This document shows positions 38,375 through 49,720 of a stretch of DNA of 64,000 nucleotides, piece by piece. Below the pieces are notes generated by a model. It saw only the letters and a program-made list of their open reading frames with translations. It ran no database searches and had not been told where the DNA came from. Position numbers and translations under genes: made by a program. The stretch's first letter is position 1, and every line of letters begins with the position of its first letter. The DNA is taken from positions 11,352,151-11,416,150 of the forward strand of contig VZDJ01000346.1 in the NCBI GenBank assembly GCA_008694505.1, written 5' to 3'. The stretch is from Cyanoderma ruficeps. Its lineage: Eukaryota > Chordata > Aves > Passeriformes > Timaliidae.

Positions 38375-39842
38375 GTAAGCTGAGAGAGACCTTGCTGAGC
38401 CTCTTGCTTAGAAATCCTGAGAGTTTTGTGTGTCTCCAGTATGCCTACCTTATGTAGGATTTTTCTATAAAAATATATCCATTTCAAATCAAAGCATTGA
38501 GGACTCTCTTTTTGGGGTATAGGGGAGAATGGATGGCTTTGGAGGGTGAAGCAGGAAGAACAGACGCCTTCTCTTACTGGCAGTCATGTTTTCCAGACTT
38601 TCTTACCTACTCAGCTGAGCTCTCACTACTTGTCCTGAGAATGATGTGTTGTCTGGGGTTCCTGAGAGGCATGAAAAGGGTTTCTTTGGTCCCTTTAAAC
38701 CTACAGAAGTCATTAAAGGTTGGAGCTGGTGCACAAGACCCTTTCCTGTGGGAGTTTTCTCCTTCCTTTTTTCCATCATCCAAGGACAATGTGTAGATCC
38801 TTGAAAAGCAATTCTTGAAGAAATCGTAATACTTGTGCTGCTTTTTGTAGAAAGAAATGAGTAGGAATCTTTCCTTGCTGTTTCATTTGATTATAGTAAA
38901 GGTGCAGCAGTATTTGCTTTGTGTTATCCTCTGCAAGTGTTTATTAATCTAAATAATGGAACTTCAGTTATCAGAAAATTCTTGTGCCTGCTTAAAGCAT
39001 TGAAGAAAGTATGAAGTCAGTAAATGCTAATTTTGGGGGAAAAGTCTGGAAAGATTTCTGTCTTACCTTAGCTCAAAAATTGTCAATTTACTATTACCTT
39101 ATTTCCAGAAAAGAAAGTATTTACAGAACTATTACATATCCTATTGAATTAGTATGCAAGTCTGAATTCAGTTTTGTAAAGAAAAGGGATGGACCTTAAA
39201 ATCAGGTTTTGTGTAAGAGTCAATGTTAAATAGCATTAACATCTGCCTTAAGTTGGATGGTAAGGATAAGTAAATAGAGGAAAACTAATGAAATAAACAG
39301 TACAGGTAAAATAAACACTGGACTTAATGGTTACTCTTGTGCCAGTCATAACATGGAATTAACCAGATGAATATGTTAACAAATTGCGGTTAGTAAAATT
39401 TTTCAGGTGAAGTTCTGGAAAGGGTTAGTCCCTTAGTGCTTTATTAATGTAGTACTTTTCCAGTAGAAGTTTCTTCTAATTTCTGTTACTTAAAAAATGT
39501 TTCTTCCACTTTCCACATACTAATTCTTGTCATACTGAATATATTGTTTGTATTTTTCATACTTTTTGCTTAAAGGTCTTTGCCATTTGTTGTTCTGATG
39601 TTTGTTTTCATGCTTTTGTTATGGCTTTTTATTTTTTATGTATTTCCTTTTTCTGAGGTGGCTTTGCTTCTATTTTGCGTTTGGAAAAATGACTGCTTGA
39701 CCAAGTAACTATTTCTTCATGCTTAAATTGCATCATATCTTTTTTCTTACCCACAGAAGATCTTGCACTTAACCTGGCATTTCCTCACCTCTCGGTCAAA
39801 AACTGCATGATTTCATAGTGAGAAGAGTACATTAAAACACAC
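38375..39842 (+). other. ZFPM2: ZFPM2 intron 3, non-coding, no gene seen
   Basis: AT-rich sequence with overlapping short open frames on both strands near 38497-38796. I take these as chance. No repeats were recognised. Confidence 0.6.
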
Positions 39843-39866
39843 AATAATAATAATACTAATAATAAA
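39843..39866. repeat. (AAT)n short tandem repeat
   Basis: AATAATAATAATACTAATAA, an interrupted trinucleotide repeat of about eight units just upstream of the element at 39900. Confidence 0.8.
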
Positions 39867-39899
39867 TGTTAATCAAAAAACTGCATGTGTCTTTCTGAT

Positions 39900-40190
39900 T
39901 GTGCCAGTGTTGTGGTATTCAATTATGCAATTTTCATTGGCATATTAATCATCTTTTCAACAAACAAGCCAGCGTTAATTAAAGCAAACCATGGATAAAG
40001 ACATGTTGCCGGATCATCATTCCGTTTATCACAGCGCACAGGCTGGCCGTTAAGTAAATTCTGGACTGTGAGATGAATTTCAATGTTGGCTTCATCTTTT
40101 TTGTTGGAGTTTGAATGCAACTCATCTAACAACAACAACAAACTTCCGGCTTCACAAGAGAAAGATGAATTTATTTGTAATTAATGGCAA
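39900..40190. promoter_or_regulatory. Candidate conserved non-coding enhancer-like element
   Basis: This stretch has six CpGs within about 200 bases (near 39973, 40010, 40023, 40035, 40050 and 40148), while the preceding 900 bases have about three. It is packed with developmental transcription-factor motifs: CAATTATGCAAT (POU-like), ATTAATCA (HOX/PBX-like), CAACAAACAAG (FOX-like), TTAATTAAAG, and GTAATTAATGG (homeodomain). ZFPM2 introns are known to lie in a region rich in conserved non-coding elements. The minus strand is also open across 39923-40180 (86 codons) without recognisable family motifs, so a coding origin cannot be fully excluded. Conservation itself cannot be measured from this window. 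Confidence 0.4.
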
Positions 40191-43100
40191 AAGAAGAAAG
40201 ATAAAGTAGTTCTATGCTTCTAATGGGAATTAGAGTATTTCAAACTAAACCATTTTTGAAAATTTTTTCTGTCTTCCTCTGCTCCCTTTCTTACCCTACT
40301 TAAAAAATCAGAGCCCTGAGAGCAAGGAATAAGTGAACCCTCATCTACCTTTATAAATTTAGGTTTAATTTTAACTTTGGAGCAGTTAGTAAACTGGCTG
40401 GTATTAAATTTGTGATCTGTACAAGAAAACATGAGACAATCTTTTTACTGATAAATGCATGAAGGAGGTAGAGGGGGAAATACACTTGTGCCTTTCAAGT
40501 GAAAATAGCCAACAGTTCTTCGATGAACAATAGTTGCACAATGATTTTTCAGACACCTCCCATAGAAAAGGCTTCACTGCTGCAAGCGTGTACAGTCAAG
40601 ATCACTTGAGTATGTTTGTAAGTATGTTAAAACAAGTATTTGTAGGTTTTTCAAGTGTTTATAAGACCATGAGCTTATGGAAGAAAGCACTGGATGCTGC
40701 TATATGAATAGGTACTGCTTAGCATAATAATACTGGTTATTGTGCTTTTTAAGGGTTATTATAGAGACAGTTGAGAGAGCAGCTGAAGGTTTAAGGGTTT
40801 CATTCTTCATTTTATTTAGTTTGTGTGTTGTTTTATTTGAACAGAAATAGAGTTTAATGCTTCTGCTGTGAAAAGTACATGCTTCATCCAGTGAAGACCT
40901 GGCACTGGCACACGGGCTTGTTGTTTCTGTCCTGAACTCGACTGATGGGCTGTCTTCAGAACTATTTCTCTTAATTTCTCATATTTCAGTCTAGATTCCT
41001 TCAAACATGGGTTTACAGAGGTGTAGAAAGAATTTTATTTTAATGGAAAATAATTTTAGTCTGCCTGCTATGAAAAATGTATGGATGCACTAATGGGATA
41101 GATGATCATGTCTTAGATTAAGAGGATCTGGAACAATAGCAGTTAAAAAGGAGCCCTCCTGAATGTTCATAATAATCTATCATTTTGCCTAATTCAGTCT
41201 TCCTGTGTCTTTCTATTAATCAGTTCTCTCAGCTACTTTACATTAGAATGTTTATACTTACAAAGTAATCAGAATACACATGAATCCTAAGAAAAAGAAA
41301 TTGATGTGGGAGGAATTGTTATTTAGCTAAATAACAATGGTTTTAATGTAATTAGTTGTGGCTAAGTTAGGGGGAAAAAAACCCCTAACCTATCAGTAAA
41401 ACTAACTTAATCCTCATAGCTGTGTGATGCCCCAGTTAGATTATTTCTGCAACTTAGAATGCTTCATGTTCATGCTATTTCAAATACCTCTATGCCACAC
41501 AAAGAATATGCAAGGTAGATGTGCATTCAGAATGTGCATTGGGACTTTGGCACAAGAACTTAAGACAACCTATGATAAAAAAATCTGCCTTCCCTTAAGT
41601 TGCTGCATGTGTTGCTGAGTTAAAGAGATGAGCTTACGTAGTCTATCAAACTTGATCATCCTCCACACATTTAATTTGCTGAAATTGCTGGTAACAGTTT
41701 GTGATGATCTTCAAAGATCTCTGATTTGAACCAGCTTCAGTGAAATCAGATCTGCCATACATGAACAGAGTTCAGTACACTGTGACTACTTTAGAGTTCC
41801 TTAAATATATCAAATCCTGTTTTAAATCATAACCTAAGCCTGTTAAAAATATAGCACTTTGTGTCAGATGAACATATTATAAGGTATTGTAAAGATTTTC
41901 AATGTATAATGCATTCAGTTGTCTTCCACTGTGTTGTTTTTGTTTGGAAGCATGGGAGTCAGTTTAAATCTGTTTTATGGTATAAATCAATGAAATTAAG
42001 CTCATGACTATTAATAGTTTAGTTCTCATTATAAAGTGTCTGAATATTTTCTGTAGTTCTAATACGATATTTTAAGGAATAGGAGAAGTTTCATAGGGTT
42101 AAAATGGATTGTGGTTACACTGGCTAGATCATTAAATTGTTTCATAAATGGTTCAAGATAAATAATTGAAAATTAATTCTACTTAGTACATTAATGGGGT
42201 ATAAGTACATATGGCATTTCATGGACCCTGGAGTGTGAACTCTTGCTCTTCACTCATTTTGACTAGGAACTGTTTACAGATCCAGTTGTAAAAATGTACC
42301 TGCCTGTTGAAACGGGGAGTTTCCGTGGTTTGATGTGGTATTGGCTGCAGCATGGCACTCACTTGCATTGTACTGGTTATAGAAAATTCAGTGTAGGTGG
42401 CATTTTGATATCTAAGGTAACCAACATAGATTTTCATCTGTCTTTAGTATATGAGACCATCAGAGAAAGTTTATGTTTGTGCTGCAGATCTCCATTGCTT
42501 TGAGAATCTCTTATCAGAAGTTTTGTGCTAGGTAATACACTTTGAAAATGGAAAGTAGAGCAGCATTTTGTATTTTCAGAATCCATTAATCTGGGAAGTT
42601 CATTTGGCATATAAGATCAGAAACCTTCCTCATTGCTTTTGAGTATTTTGAGAATGGAAAATTGTGGTGGTGGTCAAAGAAATAGTCTAATTCATGGTAA
42701 AATGGGAAAACTGTATAATGCTCGGTTTATTGGTGGAGGCCGCCATGCTAAAGGGCCAGCCATCTTGCACTTACTCATAAGCAGGGTAATTTTACAAGAA
42801 TCTAGAATTAGTTAATCAGCACTGTAATATAAAGAAATCAACATTCTAAATAGTACTAAAGAAGTGATTTTCATGTAGTTGTCACTTATTATCATTTGGA
42901 GTCATTAATAGCCTTATTTTTTTTTTATAATAATATTGTGTTCTTGGTCATATATAGCACTAAGAATCTGGTTTGCATGTATGGTTTAGAAGGACTGTCA
43001 TATTTGGAAATGCTTTTGGAAATGACAGTAGTACAGCTTCTAAAGCTGTAAAAAATTATGTTACATAATATAGTACATTATTGAATAAAAAATAACCCTT

Positions 43101-45190
43101 CTTCTACAGATCAATATTTGTTTTAGTGTACTGTGAAGTGGTTTTGAATACTTCTGATACAAAAAGATAACAAAAACTTGTCATAAGAATTTTATGAGTC
43201 TTCTGCAAAAATAGGAGTAGTACAACGTGTCACCTTCTCACAGTATTAATAAACAGGAAAATCAAACATGCTCTTTTTTTGCATAGTTTAAGTTAGTTTA
43301 TTACTTGACAGTGGCAGGCAGTGAGTGCTTGTTAGACATCGTCAATTGGTCACAGATGTGGAAATGGATCAGTTCTCTGCACAGAAGAGAATTATTATCT
43401 AAATTTCACTGAGAATAATTTTAGGGTACAAATAAATACTCTTTTTCTCTTCTGCCCCAAATCCTCAGTATATTTGTGCATACATTAAAATTAGTGCAAA
43501 TAAAGGAGTGCAAAATACAGGTAGATCACATTTGTGTTTCACAGTGCCTTCACATGTCATTGGTATGTGCCTGCAGAAAGAGTGGCAGCTGCAAATCAGG
43601 TGTGTTCATTTCACAGAGAGAGCTTGTGCCCTTCTACCTTTTGGATTATTCATTCATACTGAATGCAGGCAGAATAAGACACTCGCTTATAATTTTTCTT
43701 CATGGTTTCATCATATTTGTCAGCATAAGGTACTGCACGGATACAGTTTTGCAGTGCATATTTAAAATGCAAGTAAGAATGAGTGAAATGACAGCTGACG
43801 TTTTTCACATATAAACAGAAATTCATCTGTCTCATTGAGAAGGAGGGGTTGTGCTTGAAAGTGCTGGGGCCTGTTGAAATTAGTCTCGACAGTTAGTGGG
43901 TAAAAAAATTTCATTTCCCTTGTTCAGACAGTCTTTCTGAAGGATGAAAGTCCCTCCTGTGGGAGTGTTTCCATCCATAATTTCATCCACCTGTCCTGTT
44001 TGTTACACAGTTAGTTTGTGAGATCCTTGGGTGATAATAGGGCATGGTTTTAATTTTCATAGCAGTGAGTGATGCCTGGCAAATGAAAAGGCAGTGAAAT
44101 AGCCTTCAGAAAGAAAATAAAATCCCAGTCCTCAAAACCTTCTAGAGTGTGCAGCATACAAGGCCAGTAAGGGGATGTCACTGCATCAAAGGAGTCTGAG
44201 TGTAGGCAGGACCCACCTCAGTTCAGTTGAGTTGAATGTTACTCATGGCTGGAGACAGTCTTCCAAATATCCCAAAAGAGCAGGAAGAATGTAAGGGATT
44301 CAGGGTGGTATGAAGGACTGGTTGAAGAAGATGCCCTGGGCTGAGGTGCAGTACCTTCTGCCTTCCTTTTTCATACATTTGGGAAGATTTCTTGAAGGAC
44401 CGTCAATTTAGGGTCTGACAGTAAAGCCTGAAGGACAATTTCATACTTGCTGCTATCCTGCCCTACATTCTTTCTGGATTAGTTCAGTAAAATTATATTC
44501 TGCTTTCTGGGTCGTTTCTGCCTTTGAATGTCAGTAACAAATATTCAGGTCTATTTTAAAGTATTCTCATTTGGGAAATAAGGGTGCACATGCACGTTTT
44601 CTCTAGAGCTTTGAGGGTAAAAGTGTGATCTTGATCTAGTGCTGGTTTACAGTACTGTAATGGTGGAAAATTTTTTTTCATTCTAGAGCTACAGTAAATT
44701 CAAAAGTATAACACATGTTTTTTATCCTCACACCTAGTACATCCATTGGCACTGGAATTAGACAGCCTGTAGGTCTTTATTCCTTGTGTCAGAAAAGGTT
44801 ATATAAAATCTCTCTAAGAAATGAATAATACTTTTTTTTATTTTTAATACTGCTCTTTTGCTATCCAGACTATCTTATTTTTTGTCAAAAAAACCCCCAA
44901 CATTTTATTTTTCTGGTATTCACAAGGAGAACTAAAAGGTGGAAATCATAAAGAAGGCACTAATTTTATTTGTTACTTTGCTTCTTTTGAGGCATTGTAC
45001 ATGTTCAGCTATGAGTATGTCATAGCTTGCATCTACCTTCTTTCTTCTTAATATATAACCATGCTTGATTACTGCTCAGTTGTGTGGCAAACCCTTATTT
45101 TGGTTTGTTGAAGGGCTAGGTGTCTTCACACCCAGATGGTCATTGCATTTGTAGGGTAGCACACCACAGCAAAACTAAGGACATCTCCAG
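40191..45190 (+). other. ZFPM2: ZFPM2 intron 3, non-coding, no gene seen
   Basis: AT-rich sequence without recognised repeats or exons. It holds a small hairpin at 41366-41389 (GTTAGGGG, 8-nt loop, CCCCTAAC) with telomere-like TTAGGG/CCCTAA arms. Overlapping open frames at 43476-43835 occur on both strands and look like chance. Confidence 0.6.
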
Positions 45191-45720
45191 CATGGCATCG
45201 TTAAGCAGGGTGTTCTTGTCCGGCTTACGAGGTGCTGAGTGTGGTGGGCTTGAAGTGTATGGAAAAGGGGAGACTGCCAGGACTGCCTTCCCTCTCTGAG
45301 CCTGTGGCAGCCTGTACTCAGTGCCGTGCTGGAGCCATCCCATGGCCTGCTGTGCTCTGAGGGGAGGCTGCTGTGGGCGCAGGCCCTGCCGGCCTGGCCG
45401 GCTGCCGTCCATCACAGGAGCCGGGGGAGCCAGGCACCCTTGGGAGTGCTGGTTTGGTTTGGCCTCTGCCGTACAGGGGCCGCAGGGGAGAAGCAGAAGT
45501 GGGTGATGGCGCTGCAGGGGAGACACGTCTTCCTAAGGCAGGAAGGCAGGCCTGCAATTTGTAGAAACTGATAAGAGGAGGAAGGCTGGTTTGCCACCGC
45601 AGGAGCACCAGTTTACCCATGAGCTGTGCAGACCTCTGAGCTGAGCCGTCACGTCCAGCAGGAAAACATCTCACTGCATGCCGCACAAAATCCCATCGGA
45701 TAACACAAGAGACCTTTTTA
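45191..45720. other. GC-rich island within AT-rich intron
   Basis: A sharp rise in G+C with about 19 CpGs in roughly 530 bases. Flanking sequence is AT-rich. It contains a perfect 7-bp-arm palindrome GCCGGCC-T-GGCCGGC at 45388-45402. Open frames of up to 128 codons exist on both strands, as expected where stop codons are rare, and none carries a motif I recognise. It is too short and probably too low in CpG observed/expected to be a classical CpG-island promoter. It could be an orphan CpG-rich element, a non-coding RNA exon or a GC-rich repeat remnant. It adjoins the GATA-motif cluster. Confidence 0.45.
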
Positions 45721-46580
45721 GGCGCTGCTAGAGCACCAGTCTGACCAGTAACACACAGTTCACTGAATCCCTAATTCCAGTTGGGAAGTTATCTGCTGTC
45801 TCTAGCAGTGAAATTCTGACTGATAAGCGAAGAGGCTCATCTTCTGGTAGCAGAGCCTTCAGTTTATCAGTGTCTGACCAGCTCATAAATCAGACTGGTG
45901 TCTGTTTTTATTTTGTTTTATCAAAATTTATTTCTATCATTGTAACAGTTAATACTTTAATAAGAGAACTTAGCTGGGAACATTAGGAAGTTAGTTAGAG
46001 ACATTTTGCAGGCGCTTTTTCCCTTGTCAGTGACAAGGTAAGGTAATCCTATACACAGGCTGCTATTGTGAGATGAGAAACTGGCCTCCTTCACTGCCAG
46101 AGACCAGATGCACCTCTCTCTATCCTAATCTGTAAACGACTTAAAGGAGCCTTATCTCGGGGCTCTTCTGCTTCATTTCATGCTTGATTTACTTTAATTT
46201 GTCTGATAGGGCACAAGGATTTGGAGACGGCCCATCTTTCTGCAGAAAATGTTCAGATTTTTTTTTCCTTGGCATTGTTGTGTTGGGGGTTTTGACTTTT
46301 TTTATGTGGAGGAAATCTTGCTCCAGTGCAGCAAGCTGCTTGAGTGTGTTTAGATTTAAGCTACCCCAGCAGAAAAGAGTTTGTGAAGTGGTATGATTGT
46401 GTGATGGGCCACATTTACATTGAAATCACATTATACGATATATCTGGACTCCTGAAGGGAGCAGTGCAGTGGAGCGCTTGTGCCCACAAGATACTTTGAA
46501 AGGGCTATATATAGTGGCAACAATTGATACGAGATTTTACAGGAGACTTTATAAATATGTAAATGGGTGTTATCTGATTG
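45565..46580. promoter_or_regulatory. Cluster of GATA motifs with a MEF2 site: candidate enhancer
   Basis: Seven WGATAR matches occur in about 1 kb: 45569-45574 (TGATAA), 45789-45794 (TTATCT), 45821-45826 (TGATAA), 45864-45869 (TTATCA), 46152-46157 (TTATCT), 46204-46209 (TGATAG) and 46570-46575 (TTATCT). A perfect MEF2 consensus, CTATATATAG, lies at 46505-46514. A palindrome CCTTGTCAGTGACAAGG at 46022-46038 contains inverted TGTCA/TGACA (MEIS/TGIF-like) sites. ZFPM2 encodes a GATA4 cofactor and is expressed in heart, where GATA and MEF2 factors act together. A GATA-responsive intronic enhancer is therefore plausible but is inference. Confidence 0.35.
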
Positions 46581-49570
46581 GGTTCTTTGGCTACACATCT
46601 GTACCTCAAAGGAAGTGGAGCTGTGAGAACTACCAGGAAAACAGTAGTTTGCATTCTAAGTAAGGCTGAGAAATAGAAATGTCTCACAGGTTGACAGCGG
46701 GTCAGGGTGGAGGTGCTTTGCATACTTCGGAGGTAAGCCTCTTTGATGTGAAAGCGATCTCTTACTTCCACCAGAAAGGTAGAATTACCATGAACAATTT
46801 TCATTTGTTTTATAACATGGCTTAGATCAGGAGCCATTGACCTTTAGCATTCCTTGTTATTTCTTTAAATTGCTTATGTGATGTGGCACTGGGGGGAATT
46901 GCCTTTACGTTTTTTGCATTTTAAAAAATGTACTTTCAGTGACCCATGGGAGAGAAAATAAAGTCTTTGGTACATTGATCCCTTGATTAGTTATTTCCTA
47001 AATGAAAATGGAAATACTGTTAAAGCAGTAATAATGCTATGTCTTAATAGTTGAGAAGTCAATAAATGGCTCCCATGTGCTTCATTAAAGTTCTTAATGA
47101 AGCCATTTTTGATAGCTGAACTTCACATTATCTCTGCTTTAGTCAGATACTTTTAGGGAGACAGAGGCAGTAATTTGATGGAAAATGGTTTTCTTATTCA
47201 CTCTAGTAACTATATTGCTAAAATCCTGTGTATAATAATACCTGTTTTATAGCGCCATGCAAAACTCATCAATCGTAAATATAGCCATACTTAGAGAATT
47301 ATTCTTTTTCTGGCAGTTATTGTGTTTTATTTTACTTTATGTGTTTATGTCATGGCATAGTAATACATTAGTAAAATATAGCATTTTTTTCATCGGTGTT
47401 CCAATATTGCTGTTTGCAGGATGTTCTAAGCATTTCTGTGTAACCTCACCGCAGTGGCAGCCTCTTCTTTCCTTTACACCCTTGTTGCAATTCTCGGCCA
47501 TTTAATTCCTCCCTCCTCCTCCTTGCACTGAATTACCAGTCCTGACAGAGCCTTTCATATTTTGACAGGGAGGATTTAGTCTCTGGGATGAACACACCAT
47601 TCAGCAATGAACTGAAAAAGGGTGTCAAAGGCCTGTGGGCTCCTCTTTTGCCTTTCATGAACTCTTCTGCATCCAGCAGAGTGGATTCCATGTATGATCC
47701 CTTACACAATAAATATGAGAAAGGAAATCTGAGTTAGATCTTGCACGTCTTCCTAATGGGGTCTTCACCGTGATGAAAGTTGTTTCCCTGGATTAGTTAG
47801 GCAATGTTTATTGTGTTATTGTAACTAAGTTTAGTACTTACTATACAAGTAAGAAATCATAAACATGTTACAGCTTTATTATACAAAGCAAACAAAACTG
47901 TTTTCTCCAATTTTTAAAATAGTTCATGTGAAAACCAGGTGGATTTTCACTCATAAAAAACATAATATAAAAAATGAGAATACTAAGTTATTTCCTCTGT
48001 AACACTTGCCAGCTCCCTTATGCCTAAAATTTGACCTTGATTTTCCAGTTCCCAGTTCTGGGTTTGTAGGACCTCATTTTCACTGGTAAAGGACTTCTCT
48101 GGTGGATTAGAAATACGTTGGAAGTGAAGTTCTAAAGCCCAACCCGAGCTTCACAAAACTGAAAGGCTTTTGGTTAGGTTTGATATGTTGTTTATATTTA
48201 CCATGAAAGAAGGCTAATATTACCTTCATATATTAATAAGATCTGATGTTTAATTCAGTTTTATGTTTTCAACCATTCAAAATCTTCTGGTAGAAAACAT
48301 GGTTAATAGATACATTATTATTAAAACAGTAAATGCAGGGTGTGATCCAGCATATGTGCATTCCAGTTGACACTTAGAGAGGTGTCAAAATGTCCTAATG
48401 AAGGCAGTGTATTGAAATACACATGTGTAAAGTTCTGTTTTAACAATTTAATTTTAGTAATGCTTTTCCCTACCATTTACTTCAGCTGAATGTGTTTACA
48501 GTATTATAAAAGGAAATTCTTTCTATTTAAATTTATAGAGACATTTGTATTTCTTATTATTTTTATTCACCTAAAATTATTTGAGAAATAAATGAATAGA
48601 AATAATAAAAATAAGAAAAGGGTAAGAAAGAAGCTCAGAAAAACATTAATTTCATGTAGAAGATGAAAATAACAATTAAAAATTCAATTCCACAGAGAAC
48701 AGGCTTTTTTTTTCTCCTTTTTATCTTTTTCACAAAGTAGACTGTTGGAAATTAAAAATAATATAAATCAGAATGGTCATTAAACTGGTTTTGAATTCTT
48801 TTATCAACAATTCTGTATGGTGCTTCCAGTATAATCTCAAGGTGTGAACAGAGTATGGAAGAGAAGCCTGAAGAACCTGAATATGCATAGTGCATTCTGA
48901 GGTAGGTATTCCACATAGAGCTGTTGTATATTCTCCATTTAGGAGAAGGAATTACTGACACCATTTTAGAGAGGAGGAGATGGATGGCTCACAAAGGTAA
49001 ATGGCCTATTGATGGTCATTGTATTGGAGGTTACACAACAGAAAAGGGGATACTGTTTCTCTGAGGGTTTTTGAGGATATTCTTCATGAACAATTTAAAA
49101 TGCGGGTTTTACAGTGCATATTGAATGTACTTGTTTCTTTTGAGTAACGGTTCAGACTCAAATGCATTCTTAGTTATTGTCAATGGGAAGACCCCTGATC
49201 AGTTGGCTCAGTTCAGTAGATTTTATTAATAGGTAAGTATTTATAGTAAGTATGTTGAAAATATTAGCAAGAAAGGATATACCTGGCTAACATGAAAGCT
49301 CTTTAAAAACAGAGAAATGGTGAATTAAAATTTTCATCAGATTGAACTAACTTCCCATATAAAATATTTTCCAAGGCTTTTTCTTTGAATCTCTGTCGCT
49401 ACTGATATTTATGGTTTCACTAAAATGTTCAGGTAGAGAAATACCTGCCCTCATAAATCATTTGCAGATAATACTGGTTCAGACGCTCTCTGTCCAAATT
49501 GATAATGGATATCTGATTCAAAAGAAATGTCTTGTTTCTCAAAAGTTCTGTGGAGGATGCTGGAAGATGG
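46581..49570 (+). other. ZFPM2: ZFPM2 intron 3, non-coding, no gene seen
   Basis: AT-rich sequence. It contains the hairpin at 47079-47103, listed separately, and an imperfect AT-rich inverted repeat at about 48548-48616 (CTTATTATTTTTATTC against GAAATAATAAAAATAAG). No repeats or exons were recognised. Confidence 0.6.
47079..47103. repeat. Perfect 10-bp stem-loop
   Basis: GCTTCATTAA (47079-47088), a 5-nt loop, TTAATGAAGC (47094-47103). AATGG just upstream (47065-47069) and CCATT just downstream (47103-47107) could extend the stem across a bulge. Confidence 0.6.
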
Positions 49571-49720
49571 TAAAGCAAAAAGAAAAAAAGAAAAAAAATA
49601 AAAAAGGGCAAAAAAAAGAGAAAAAAACCAAAAACCCAGACAGCAACAACAACAACAACAACAACAAAAAAACCCCGGAAAAAACCAACAAACCAAAAAC
49701 CAAAGAACCCAGACGACCAA
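49571..49720. repeat. A-rich low-complexity tract with (CAA)8
   Basis: About 150 bases are dominated by A, with a perfect (CAA)8 at 49644-49667 and then A/C-only sequence with AAACC units. The long minus-strand open frames here (for example 49451-49966) are products of this low complexity, reading as runs of Phe, Val and Cys. Confidence 0.9.

Noticed and set aside
45140..45686. Overlapping open frames of 61-128 codons on both strands
   Set aside because: Explained by the GC-rich island, where stop codons are rare. Both strands and several frames are open and none shows a domain.
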